From positions 1 to 20,374 of the IMG/VR virus record IMGVR_UViG_3300032291_000206: a stretch of DNA of 20,374 nucleotides. One strand, given 5' to 3'. The notes beneath the pieces are model-generated. The model saw nothing but the letters and a program-made list of their open reading frames with translations. It ran no database searches and was not told where the DNA came from. Position numbers and translations under genes: made by a program. The DNA is from a virus. This document shows positions 9,201 through 16,618 of this stretch, piece after piece (the stretch's first letter is position 1; each line of letters begins with the position of its first letter).

Positions 9201-12200
9201 CTTTGCCAGATGCACTTAGAGCTTATGGCTCTTCTGGTAAATTTGAAATTAATGATCCAAACACCGCTGTAGCCAATTCCCGCGTAGAAGGGGCGAAGTG
9301 GGCACAAAGTCGCATCGCCGAAGCGCAAGCTACTCCTACTGCTCCTACTCCTACGGCTGCGCCAGTAACCGAACAGCCCGCGCCTACAGCTACCAAGCAG
9401 ACGATCAATAACCCTGAAGAGGATGTTAGCCCAGTCGAAGAGCAGTTGGCGGCTGACCCCACCACTGTTGAGGGTGCCTTCCCTGCATCACTTAATCGTC
9501 CTCGTGCAGAGGCTATCGGTTTTGCTGCCGATCTAGAACGTCGTGTCAAGAGCATGTCGAGCCGCTTCTTACGCAAAGCCAACAACAAATACCAAAACGC
9601 AGTGGACTATTCGCAGGCACTAGCTGCTTCCTATGGCCTTACTCAGCTACCTCCGAACCTTAACGTAGCGCGCAAGTTCGAGCTTCTCGAAAGCCGTAAG
9701 ATCGGTGGCCAGATGCAGCTTAACCGCTGGCATCTACAGCCTATCGAGGACAAAATGAAAGCGCTCGGGTTAGACCCCAAAGATGTAGGTATGTACCTCT
9801 GGGCGCGCAGTGCCCCTGCTCGTAACGCACTGGTTGACGAACGTAACGGCGAACAAAACGGCTCGGGGATGTCCGATGCCCAAGCACAAGCTAAGCTTGA
9901 CCAGTTTGAGATTGAGGGTCTTGGCCCAAAACTACGTGAGATTGCTAAGCTACATGATGCGTTGGTAGACTACATCGGCAACCAGCGGGTTAAGGCTGGA
10001 CTTCTATCCAAAGCGGACTGGCGAGCTATGCGTAAGGCGCAGCCGTTCTACACACCGCTTAAGGGTTATGCCTTAGATGGTGACATGCAGGTTGATGGTG
10101 AACCTAATCCGCATAGTGACGAAGAGCGTGGCATCGCCGAAAGTAAGGGTACCCGTATCCGCGAAGTGCTGACGGCTCGGGGCCGTGAATCGATGCCGTT
10201 CAACCCGCTGTTCAACCTTATGTCCGACGCGCAGTTTGCTATTGCCCGTATCGAGCAGAACAAGGTCAAAGAAGCATTCCTCAACAACATACTCAGCGAC
10301 CCTAAGAGTCACGAAGGTCTTGCCACAGTTTATACTCCTAAGAAGGAGACGCATGCTGGTGGACATGTGACAATGCCAAAGATAGGTCGTGATGGTCCAG
10401 TCAACATGAACCAGATCGCGGCGCAAAGAGACTCTGAGCTTATGATCGTCAAGAAGGACGGTAAGCCTTACTTTATCGAGTTTGCCAAAACTCCTGCTGG
10501 TAACGCACTTTACCGAGCATTCTCCAACATGACGCCGCCTGCGCTTAATAAGTTTATGCGCGGTGTAACTGAAGTATCGAACACTATCAAATCATTCAAG
10601 ACGCGATACAACCCAATTTATATCGGTTCTACGGCGTGGATGCGCGACTTTAACGAAGCAATCCTCACTGCCTATACTGCGCAAGGTATTAAAGGTGGCC
10701 CTGCTGAGGGCAAAAAGCTAGGTAAGCGCACGGCTCGATACATCGCGTCTTTGAGCGGTATGAACGCCATATCAGATTACTTGAAAGGCAAAGACCCGAC
10801 CACAGCCGAAGGCGAAGTGCTGACATTATTGTTCGATCAGTTCCTCGAAGATGGGGGTGCGGTGGGCCACTCTCAAATCCTAGACGCCGAAACATACGCA
10901 CAGGATACTGCCAAGTCTATTGAACGCTATGCTGCTGTTAAGCGTGGAGACCCAAAAGCTGCCGCGCTCATGGCTAAAGATATGACGGCAAACGCCCTTG
11001 ATACCGCCTCGCAGCTTATCGACTTACAGGCGCGCTTTGCTACGTATCGGGCTGCGCTTGAAGAAGGCATCGACCGTGAAGACGCAGCAGCACTGGCACT
11101 GGACTCCTCACTCAACATGACACGGCGCGGAGAGCTTGCGCCTTACCTTGATACCTTGGCGTTCTTCTACAGTCCTACTGCGGAAGGCCTTCGCAAACTG
11201 GTTAGCCAAGGGCGTTACAGCACAATTGCGCGTAAGCTGTTCACCAGGGTAATTGTAGGTGGCGCACTGCTTTATCTGTTTAACCGTTATGGTCCTGGTG
11301 CAGGGGACGACGACGAGGACGGTATCCCAAACATCCTTGAAGTAGGCAATGTTACGGCGCAGACGCGCATAATCCTCCGCTATGGTCCGGGGGTGAACCA
11401 GTACGTAGCTGTCCCCGTGGCGTTCGGTATGGGTTATTTCAACTATGTAGGTGGTCAGGTCATGGCTGCTGTGTTGGGTGATATCTCGCCCGAAGAAGCT
11501 GGAGTTAATATCGTTGGCGGCTTCACGGACATGGCGTCCCCGATCAAAACAGAAGGTACCGAAGGGCTGACTAGCATTGTTAACTTTATTATTCCTGACC
11601 CGATACAACCGCTTTGGGACTTAGTCGCCAACCGCAGTGCTTTTGGCTCGCCGATCTATAGAGAACAAGGCTACAGCACGACGCCAAAATCAGAGCTTGG
11701 ACGTGAGGATACCGGCGAGGGTTGGAAGTTTATTGCACGGGGTATGAACTCACTTACTGGAGGCAACACCACTGTTGAAAAGTGGGGTAGCATGCAACCG
11801 GAGCAGTATCGGTATATTGTCTCGCAGTTGCTTGGTGGTGCCTACGGTGTTGGTCGCGATACGGTGGCGCTTGCTACAGACGAAGCTAAGCCAGGTCAGA
11901 TGCTCGTTGACCGGTTGCCAATCATCAAGACGTTCTTTGGTAAGGGCGGAGAATACGCCCCAATGAATAAGTTTTACACCGACTATGACGAGCTTCGGGC
12001 AATCCATAGCTCATATACAAAGTCCGATGCAGAACCCGAAGCATGGGCCGAGAACCAAGCTATGTTCCCCGTGCAGGCTGACCCGCGTGTTATGGATGCT
12101 TTTGACACAGCTTTATCCGAAATACAGACTATTAACGACGACGCTAGGGATGGTGCCTACGATACACCACAGGACAAGTACGACGCCCTAAATGAGGTCT

Positions 12201-12247
12201 ATAAGGAATTCAACCAAGTTTACAGCGAAGTAAAGAAAGCCCAATAA
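6287..12247 (+). CDS. Giant large-polyvalent-type virion protein (LPD38-like C-terminal region)
   Basis: At 1986 residues this is by far the largest gene. The start ATG at 6287 has GGGAAG upstream. Residues 4-37 (FNVKGPDGKTYNVNAPKGAT...) form the short head module common on giant phage proteins. Residues about 180-460 are Ala/Gly-rich with amphipathic or hydrophobic helices. A region of about 500-1070 is acidic and holds the VIEEAP repeat (888-909) and a Pro/Thr linker. From about 1072 the sequence resembles the LPD38 'large polyvalent protein associated' domain, including a hydrophobic segment (VIVGGALLYLFNRYGPG, about 1655-1671), an Asp-rich loop (DDDEDGIPN) and QYVAVPVAFGMGYFNYVGG. No catalytic signature is evident. 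It is the last gene of the late operon, as is typical for the longest ejected internal protein (T7 gp16 position), so I infer that it enters the cell with the DNA. The stop lies two bases before the convergent terminator. Confidence 0.75.
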   Translation: MSSFNVKGPDGKTYNVNAPKGATQEQAIEYVARTYYGISPQAPAPTRQEKQTAVQQQMQKKSEAEQGFLDRIFAGKPEAPKALTETEQSTRVKDIATERKELLAQAAQLEAQAKITPGRIDRGPDRAQALREAAKRARASAAALGKQAAFIEKTGVEAPKPSKVRAALTGAPREFTRGVTSLPGVLEEFTGRGLSMVGASDTGKYLTKTGQADQEAARRLSEGIFGAPEDALQYDSTAQLISDVSSGLGSMATFAVPGGAARLAGVGKGLQGAEKAAAIAKAARAGQYGIATTQGAGQGAEDIRAYEQRTGEKVSDATAFVTMLLNAGLGAAEVGVFNKLVERIPVAQRGAAMEKVAETVSRMSKGKVDPTAVAKAVGKELTEIEASTVGRLAVRGGAEAAQEGGVQAGSNLIAQQLYDEERDVMEGVGRAALVGGIIGGGVRGGIELKDVLGGRAAENRKKYFEQTMAASKPLEEFDVNIGSYEDPSQLTRQKIQRISEPDENGDVLARRADGTVYQTSLKELYRMRAPTAGIRAVPIPDTLSAPALTQRLVGALGNAEPDSDMQSYINSVTTTLNNNMALGTPEKTETYLQKQQNGLRRARLSEDAKIARMLVLDEAAKLNNEYVGLVTAPPEGAASNVDQEVANEPPAPLSDEAIQSQIDTMRAMREQRAEVLNAIASDPNYLDKVETFEALMVQNGFDAPSTIEVAALYDAMRAESDAETAAGEEVGASKRQRLVDRANIIERVLYDDRISSEEKADRINAKMKAKSLGPLSRYELERIAGVEAANAVFGPEGEYTQRRQALFDQVVADPTITDKYRGYAEALDQFPELGDPTVDEIRMLRGDAAPLEAQIAQSNKPITTAQLPAEPGGLPAEIIERGTAPGAVIEEAPVIEEAPVIEEAPVIEEVVQEPVQEEALIEEVAPVPAATPQEILADIDDVAISEAQARDFDQDAFLEGVADIRNGGEPLSLPDALRAYGSSGKFEINDPNTAVANSRVEGAKWAQSRIAEAQATPTAPTPTAAPVTEQPAPTATKQTINNPEEDVSPVEEQLAADPTTVEGAFPASLNRPRAEAIGFAADLERRVKSMSSRFLRKANNKYQNAVDYSQALAASYGLTQLPPNLNVARKFELLESRKIGGQMQLNRWHLQPIEDKMKALGLDPKDVGMYLWARSAPARNALVDERNGEQNGSGMSDAQAQAKLDQFEIEGLGPKLREIAKLHDALVDYIGNQRVKAGLLSKADWRAMRKAQPFYTPLKGYALDGDMQVDGEPNPHSDEERGIAESKGTRIREVLTARGRESMPFNPLFNLMSDAQFAIARIEQNKVKEAFLNNILSDPKSHEGLATVYTPKKETHAGGHVTMPKIGRDGPVNMNQIAAQRDSELMIVKKDGKPYFIEFAKTPAGNALYRAFSNMTPPALNKFMRGVTEVSNTIKSFKTRYNPIYIGSTAWMRDFNEAILTAYTAQGIKGGPAEGKKLGKRTARYIASLSGMNAISDYLKGKDPTTAEGEVLTLLFDQFLEDGGAVGHSQILDAETYAQDTAKSIERYAAVKRGDPKAAALMAKDMTANALDTASQLIDLQARFATYRAALEEGIDREDAAALALDSSLNMTRRGELAPYLDTLAFFYSPTAEGLRKLVSQGRYSTIARKLFTRVIVGGALLYLFNRYGPGAGDDDEDGIPNILEVGNVTAQTRIILRYGPGVNQYVAVPVAFGMGYFNYVGGQVMAAVLGDISPEEAGVNIVGGFTDMASPIKTEGTEGLTSIVNFIIPDPIQPLWDLVANRSAFGSPIYREQGYSTTPKSELGREDTGEGWKFIARGMNSLTGGNTTVEKWGSMQPEQYRYIVSQLLGGAYGVGRDTVALATDEAKPGQMLVDRLPIIKTFFGKGGEYAPMNKFYTDYDELRAIHSSYTKSDAEPEAWAENQAMFPVQADPRVMDAFDTALSEIQTINDDARDGAYDTPQDKYDALNEVYKEFNQVYSEVKKAQ
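8948..9013 (+). repeat. 18-bp in-frame tandem repeat (VIEEAP)
   Basis: The unit GTAATCGAAGAAGCGCCA occurs three times exactly (8948-8965, 8966-8983, 8984-9001), followed by its first 12 bases (9002-9013). It encodes VIEEAP at residues 888-905, then VIEE. Full identity at DNA level, including third positions, points to recent slippage or unequal exchange. The acidic, proline-spaced segment is probably an extended linker. Confidence 0.95.
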
Positions 12248-12248
12248 A

Positions 12249-12278
12249 AACCCCCGGCTGAGTGAGCAACCGGGGGTT
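12249..12278 (-). terminator. Rho-independent terminator for the leftward operon
   Basis: There is a perfect 9-bp stem: AACCCCCGG (12249-12257) pairs with CCGGGGGTT (12270-12278) around a 12-nt loop. Read on the - strand, the stem runs straight into TTTTTATT, a proper U-tract, so it best terminates leftward transcription coming from the replication genes. Read on the + strand it is followed by AGGG with no U-run, so it would stop late transcripts poorly, although the hairpin may still protect the 3' end. It begins two bases after the stop of the giant virion gene. Confidence 0.85.
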
Positions 12279-12329
12279 AGGGAGTGATGCAAGCATCTGG
12301 AAGGAGCAAACTTCCGGCGTCTATATTAC

Positions 12330-12524
12330 TTACATGCGCCAGATGCGTAAACCCCTAATATTTTCTTCGATCACGAGCTTCATAACCACCTTGATACGCA
12401 ACCTGCGTAGTATAGCTCTGACATCTTCTTTGGCACGTGGAGGGTTGAGGCACGGGATAAAGATCGACGTGCCTCGTCTGAATGCCTTCCAGTTAATGTC
12501 GTAACTAACTCCCTCGATCTGCAT
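12330..12524 (-). CDS. Small conserved-looking protein overlapping the primase 3' end
   Basis: This predicted 64-residue protein starts at the ATG at 12524 (MQIEGVSYDINWKAFRRG...). GAGG lies six bases upstream; I prefer this to the TTG at 12536, which adds only four residues. It overlaps the end of the primase-helicase gene by 20 bases in another frame and fills the otherwise empty space before the terminator. The sequence looks like a real protein: YDINWKAFRRGTSIFIPCLN followed by a basic helix and a KxVxExxIRGLRIWRM ending. I recall small phage proteins of this layout ('xDWxxFxxGxSFFIPC ... GLRIWR') without a known function. The opposite-strand frame over it is its shadow. Confidence 0.65.
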   Translation of the reverse strand: MQIEGVSYDINWKAFRRGTSIFIPCLNPPRAKEDVRAILRRLRIKVVMKLVIEENIRGLRIWRM

Positions 12525-15381
12525 CTTCGACCTCAAGACCTAAGGTGCTGCTGACATTGAAGAACTCTTGGATCGAGGTATCGAACTCAAGGCAGTAGAT
12601 CGGTGGGCCTTCCAGCTTCATGCCCTTGTTGATCCGCTTATACACTTTGCCTTTTTCTTTCATAATGCCTTGTTCCTTAAGCTGCCGCAGGGTCTCCTTG
12701 TAGTTGACCTGAATATCCGCACAGTCCTTCTTGAACGGGGCCGCAGCAATGAACATCTTCTTGGTGTCAGGCTCCCACCGGATCATTAGTTCGGCGCGAG
12801 GCTCCAGTATGGGAGCAGCGGGCATCTGGGAGCGTAAGTCTGCCCCGTCATTGACCACCAAGATGTTCTGCGTGTTGCGACGAATAAAATCACCGACTAT
12901 CTCGATGGCGTTGTTGCGTGGCGGTTCTACATCCTCACGAAGGCCAACCAGCATGTTGCAAGCCCAGTCATAGACGCGCATCATATCCCAGTCGATCAAC
13001 CCAATATTCTTAGCAATGGTGCCCCCTGCTAAGTTAGCAGCCAGTACCGCTGACCAGAAGCGTTCACGCGGTAACAGTTTCAGTTCACGATCCAACTTAG
13101 CTTGGGTGTTAAGCGCGATACGCTTGGCTTCTTCGTAATTCTTGACGAGCCACGTTGCGTAGATGCGACCGGCATGGCCGTGGTTGTCCATCAATTGGTG
13201 ATCAAACATATCCTTGGCAACGAACGGATCGAGTGCGTCTGTGTAGTCAATCTTGTACTCGACCAAGCGCATCAATTCACCGTCTGGGCTGCTCTTAGCT
13301 ACACCCATCTTTTCATAGAAGGACGAGTTTGACGAGCACAGAGCCATTGTCTGCCATGAGGTTGCGTTGTGGCGCAGTTCGTTCGCCGATGCCTTAACAC
13401 GATCCTTGCCCCGCCCCTGCGTGATATTGTAGACCAGCGCTGAGAACTCCTTGTGCTCCATATTAGTCATTTCATCGACGGTGTACGGCAGGTTGTTGTA
13501 CATACCGAGCCGCAGGATTTTAGCGTTCAGCGTATCTTCCTTCACGCAGCACAGGCCGTCCGGTGATCCCCAGATGCTGTTAGCCATGTGCAGGATCGTT
13601 GTCTTACCTGTACCGGAACTAGGGTGGATGACGTTAAGCATCGCGCCGCGTTGGCCCAAGAACTTAAATAGCGGCGCACCGAAGCCAGTAAGCGCAGCAA
13701 ACGCATGCGGCTCAAGTCCACGAGTACCGTATAGATTGAAGACTTCCTGCCACTTTTCAAACGAACCTACCGGCCCCATGCGCCTCGCAACCTCCGAAGT
13801 GGTTGACGATGGTGGGCTATAATATGCACCCTCTACCGTGATTTCCGAATCGCCAACGATAAACTTGCTGTCGTTGTCAGCCCATCCAAATTGTAATCTC
13901 ATTTTCTCTGCCTTCTCTGTGTTGGACAGCATCGACACCGATGCTCTCATGTATTCATTCATGAATTGAAACTCTTGTTTAGTGCAGAGGATACTTTCCC
14001 CTGCCAATAACTTCCGTAAATCCGTAGGCTCCACAGCCTGTGTAAGGGGCACCGTAAGTTCAGCGACACCGTCCTTGGGCTTATGGATTTTAATTACTGC
14101 AACATCCTTCAAGACCGGATCACGCATGCGCTTCAGGATGTACAGGTCGTAGGGCAACACACAGATGTCGCCTTCTTCCGACTCCTCACCGTTCTTATCT
14201 AATGGTGGCTTGCGGTAGATACCACCATTCTTCCCCCTGAAAAACGGAAACGGATACTCAGGGATTATGTGGATCGTCGGTAACGTACCTTCAAGTTCTG
14301 GTTCTTCTATGATGACGTTGTCAGCGTCAGTCGCTGCCTGAACCTCGCGGCCCAACGTGATCGGCGACTTGATCTTGCCCATGTGCGGACAGCCTTCGCA
14401 GCCACCAGGGTTATTACGTTCAAACACTTCGCAAGTGTGCGGCCCCAAGATGTGCTTGATCTTTTGCAGTGTCTTCCCTGGTTCATAGTCAGGGTGTCCT
14501 TCAGACAGCGTGTGGATCGCAGTATCTTGGTCGATACAGAACTTTGCCACCGACAGCGCGTTGAACCACCGACCTTCTGACAGGCTATCGCGAGTTTCAA
14601 AGCAGTCGAGCAGTTGCTGACAGCCCGTACCCTTTGCGCTGCGCGTCATGATCTTAGCGAAGCGTGACGCTACGTTTTCTTGCATGGACTTTGCAAGGTC
14701 CGATAGTTCCCGCTTCGGAATTTCAACGGGGGTTAAGTCTTGCGTTTTCACCCCTAGCGTTTTGTAGAACAACGTGAAGTCTACCGGCTTAGCCTTGGCC
14801 CACACCTCCACTGGTTTCGGAGGGTTGTCCTTGAAGTTGAGAGTGCCAGGTATGCGCAGGATGCGCGCCACATCGAAGACCTGCGGGTCGGTATAGAACT
14901 TATGGATATTACAGAGGTCACGCAGCCGTGCTGCCACTGGTTCCCACTCTTCGCGGGTGATGCTCTCGGTCAGCGCCCAGTATACGTGTATCCCGCGCCC
15001 TGAGTTGACGAGGATAGGCTTAGGTAAACCGGTGATCGCAAGGAAAGCCTTTAGTGCCTCGACCCCTGTTTCCTGATCTATGTATCCATCGGGTCGGCCA
15101 GTCTTCGGGTTCACCTCTGCCTTGGTTTCACCGCAGTCGATGTCGAGCCAGAAAGATTTTAGTCCAGCTACGTTATCCTTGGTGCGGTTTGCGTCCGTAG
15201 TATACTTGGCAACACCGAAGAAGACGTTACGCTCCTCGGCTATATAATCCTTAGCAAGGGCATCGACCTCTTCCCGCGTGGCGACCAGTTCCTGTCTAGT
15301 CCAAGTACCTTCCTTTATCCCGACAACAGCGAAGTAGCCGTCATCAGGTTGGACAGTTTGGAGGAGGTCAAAGTTTGTCAT
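12505..15381 (-). CDS. Primase-polymerase / helicase fusion protein
   Basis: I choose the ATG at 15381 (MTNFDLLQ; 958 residues) over the TTG two codons upstream; neither has a clear Shine-Dalgarno. The N-terminal 200 residues carry archaeo-eukaryotic primase motifs: WLDID (78-82, metal-binding DxD), SGRGIHVYW (127-135, nucleotide-binding His132) and DVARILRIPGTLNFK (170-184). A linker (about 220-300) leads to a possible Zn site (Cys317, Cys328, Cys331). Residues about 580-720 form a P-loop ATPase with Walker A HPSSGTGKTT (586-595, Lys593) and a Walker B-like YTVDEMTN (633-640), as in DUF927-type and related phage helicases. The C-terminal 80 residues look like a small winged-helix-type domain. 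It presumably makes primers or copies DNA and unwinds the phage fork. No separate DNA polymerase is seen in this window. Confidence 0.85.
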   Translation of the reverse strand: MTNFDLLQTVQPDDGYFAVVGIKEGTWTRQELVATREEVDALAKDYIAEERNVFFGVAKYTTDANRTKDNVAGLKSFWLDIDCGETKAEVNPKTGRPDGYIDQETGVEALKAFLAITGLPKPILVNSGRGIHVYWALTESITREEWEPVAARLRDLCNIHKFYTDPQVFDVARILRIPGTLNFKDNPPKPVEVWAKAKPVDFTLFYKTLGVKTQDLTPVEIPKRELSDLAKSMQENVASRFAKIMTRSAKGTGCQQLLDCFETRDSLSEGRWFNALSVAKFCIDQDTAIHTLSEGHPDYEPGKTLQKIKHILGPHTCEVFERNNPGGCEGCPHMGKIKSPITLGREVQAATDADNVIIEEPELEGTLPTIHIIPEYPFPFFRGKNGGIYRKPPLDKNGEESEEGDICVLPYDLYILKRMRDPVLKDVAVIKIHKPKDGVAELTVPLTQAVEPTDLRKLLAGESILCTKQEFQFMNEYMRASVSMLSNTEKAEKMRLQFGWADNDSKFIVGDSEITVEGAYYSPPSSTTSEVARRMGPVGSFEKWQEVFNLYGTRGLEPHAFAALTGFGAPLFKFLGQRGAMLNVIHPSSGTGKTTILHMANSIWGSPDGLCCVKEDTLNAKILRLGMYNNLPYTVDEMTNMEHKEFSALVYNITQGRGKDRVKASANELRHNATSWQTMALCSSNSSFYEKMGVAKSSPDGELMRLVEYKIDYTDALDPFVAKDMFDHQLMDNHGHAGRIYATWLVKNYEEAKRIALNTQAKLDRELKLLPRERFWSAVLAANLAGGTIAKNIGLIDWDMMRVYDWACNMLVGLREDVEPPRNNAIEIVGDFIRRNTQNILVVNDGADLRSQMPAAPILEPRAELMIRWEPDTKKMFIAAAPFKKDCADIQVNYKETLRQLKEQGIMKEKGKVYKRINKGMKLEGPPIYCLEFDTSIQEFFNVSSTLGLEVEDADRGS

Positions 15382-15437
15382 ATACAACAGTCGCCAGTCA
15401 TCAGACGCAAAAACGCCCGGAAAAAAGGGGGAAATAA

Positions 15438-15455
15438 CATAGGGCGAACCCTACG
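15438..15455 (-). promoter_or_regulatory. Stem-loop with UUCG loop at the end of the small HTH gene
   Basis: Read on the - strand, CGTAGGG (15455-15449) pairs with CCCTATG (15444-15438) around TTCG, giving seven pairs with one G-U. The stop TAG of the HTH gene lies inside the left arm. The hairpin is followed by pyrimidine-rich sequence (TTATTTCCCCCTTTTTT), not a clean U-tract. It could be an attenuator or mRNA-processing structure that lowers expression of the primase-helicase 57 bases downstream. Confidence 0.45.
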
Positions 15456-15681
15456 TAAGCGTGGAGATGTAGTTAGTAACTAGACCGTGGAGGGGTACAG
15501 CAGGATTGCTAGTCCCACTGAACCAATTATACACCGTCTGTCGGGTTACCCTAAACCTACTGGCGACAACTGTGACAGGCACATTGTACTTAATACACGC
15601 CCGTCCCAATTGCACACCCAGCTTCTTCTCGTTCGCTTGGTTATTCCGTTCGATAAGTCTCAGGCTATAGCCGTACGACAT
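15451..15681 (-). CDS. Small HTH DNA-binding protein
   Basis: This 76-residue protein starts two bases after the stop of the SSB-like gene (TGAgaATG), with GAGGA upstream. Residues about 22-57 contain a helix-turn-helix of Cro/XRE type, with VTVVASRFRVTRQTVYNWFSG as the positioning and recognition helices. The remainder is too short for any enzymatic or ligand-binding domain. Its place between SSB and primase suggests a regulator of the early operon or a replication accessory protein. A stem-loop covers its stop codon. The DNA-binding call is fairly secure; the target is unknown. Confidence 0.7.
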   Translation of the reverse strand: MSYGYSLRLIERNNQANEKKLGVQLGRACIKYNVPVTVVASRFRVTRQTVYNWFSGTSNPAVPLHGLVTNYISTLT

Positions 15682-15683
15682 TC

Positions 15684-16607
15684 TCAGTCCTCATCTTCAT
15701 CATCGCCATCGCCCCAAGTGGCAAGGACATTAGCAAGGTCTTTCTTTGGGATAGCAGTTTCCTCAGTGGCCTTAGAAGCGCGCTTCTTCGGAGCTTCAAC
15801 TACTTCCTCTTCGTCCTCATCCGGTTCGTCGGAGTAGGTAACCTTGGGCTGTGGTTTGGCTTCTTCCTTAGGTAGTGCCTTTGTCTCCCCTTGCGGTGCA
15901 ACCGTCAGCACGATCATCTGACGGGTAGTTGGGTCATTACGAGCTTCCTTGACCAGCGCATATTCTTCGTCGGTGATGCCGCGTACAGGAGTGAATTGCA
16001 GTTCCATCGTTTCCGCATCAAGGTTGTATGCGATGTTGGTCACGACACCGTCTGGGCTTTCGCCGTTGGCAATCAAGAACTTCACATATCCTTCGAACGG
16101 ATGCACGTTGCCGTTACCCTTACCGAAGAGCGACTTGGCTGGGACGTTGAACTGATAGACATCGCCAGACATATCGGTTTCGAGCAGAACTGCGATGCGG
16201 CGTTGGAAGCGGCATGCACGACCCCTACCGTTGTCGCCTGAACCCGAGACGTTCTGAGGGCACGACACGCAATTGCTAGCCTGTGGGTTACCGGCGGCTG
16301 CTTCAGGTTTATCACCTAGGTTTGACCAGCAGTCAGGTAGAGTAGGCTTGGCATCAGGGTCATACTTACCAGCATAGAACGTGCGGCTGACCTTAGGCAG
16401 TGCGTCCACGATGATAGCGTTGAACTCACCACGGATGGCTTTGCCGATCTGCTCACCGTTCACAAGGCGCTTGAAGGTGCCGTTGGTGTTGGTCTGGATA
16501 CGGCGGCTGTTGTTAACCGAGGCAAGTGATTTACCGAGGTCGGACAGTTCGCGCTTTGATGCTGTCGATACAGCACCTGCTTCTTTAAAAATAGTTACGT
16601 TGCTCAT
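15684..16607 (-). CDS. Probable ssDNA-binding protein with Cys cluster and acidic tail
   Basis: This 307-residue protein starts at the ATG at 16607, with AAGGAG eight bases upstream. Residues 18-34 share a motif (KRELSDLGKSL...SR) with the primase-helicase. The core (about 55-235) is beta-rich and contains Cys93, Cys113, Cys116 and Cys132 (PDCW, NCVSCPQN, RACRF), which could hold Zn as in T4 gp32. The last 70 residues are low complexity and strongly acidic, ending GDDEDED, the type of C-terminal tail that SSB proteins use to recruit partners. Its location between other replication genes supports an SSB role. I do not see a diagnostic family signature, so this is inferred from architecture; it could instead be a recombination mediator. 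Confidence 0.55.
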   Translation of the reverse strand: MSNVTIFKEAGAVSTASKRELSDLGKSLASVNNSRRIQTNTNGTFKRLVNGEQIGKAIRGEFNAIIVDALPKVSRTFYAGKYDPDAKPTLPDCWSNLGDKPEAAAGNPQASNCVSCPQNVSGSGDNGRGRACRFQRRIAVLLETDMSGDVYQFNVPAKSLFGKGNGNVHPFEGYVKFLIANGESPDGVVTNIAYNLDAETMELQFTPVRGITDEEYALVKEARNDPTTRQMIVLTVAPQGETKALPKEEAKPQPKVTYSDEPDEDEEEVVEAPKKRASKATEETAIPKKDLANVLATWGDGDDEDED

Positions 16608-16618
16608 GTAGTATCTCC

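Noticed and set aside
11108-11608. Minus-strand frame of 166 residues
   Set aside because: It lies wholly within the LPD38-like coding region, which is well supported on the + strand; composition looks like a shadow.
12262-12504. Plus-strand frame of 80 residues after the terminator
   Set aside because: It is antisense to the small protein at 12330-12524, which has the better start and a more protein-like sequence. The AAGGAG at 12301 is too far from its in-frame ATG.
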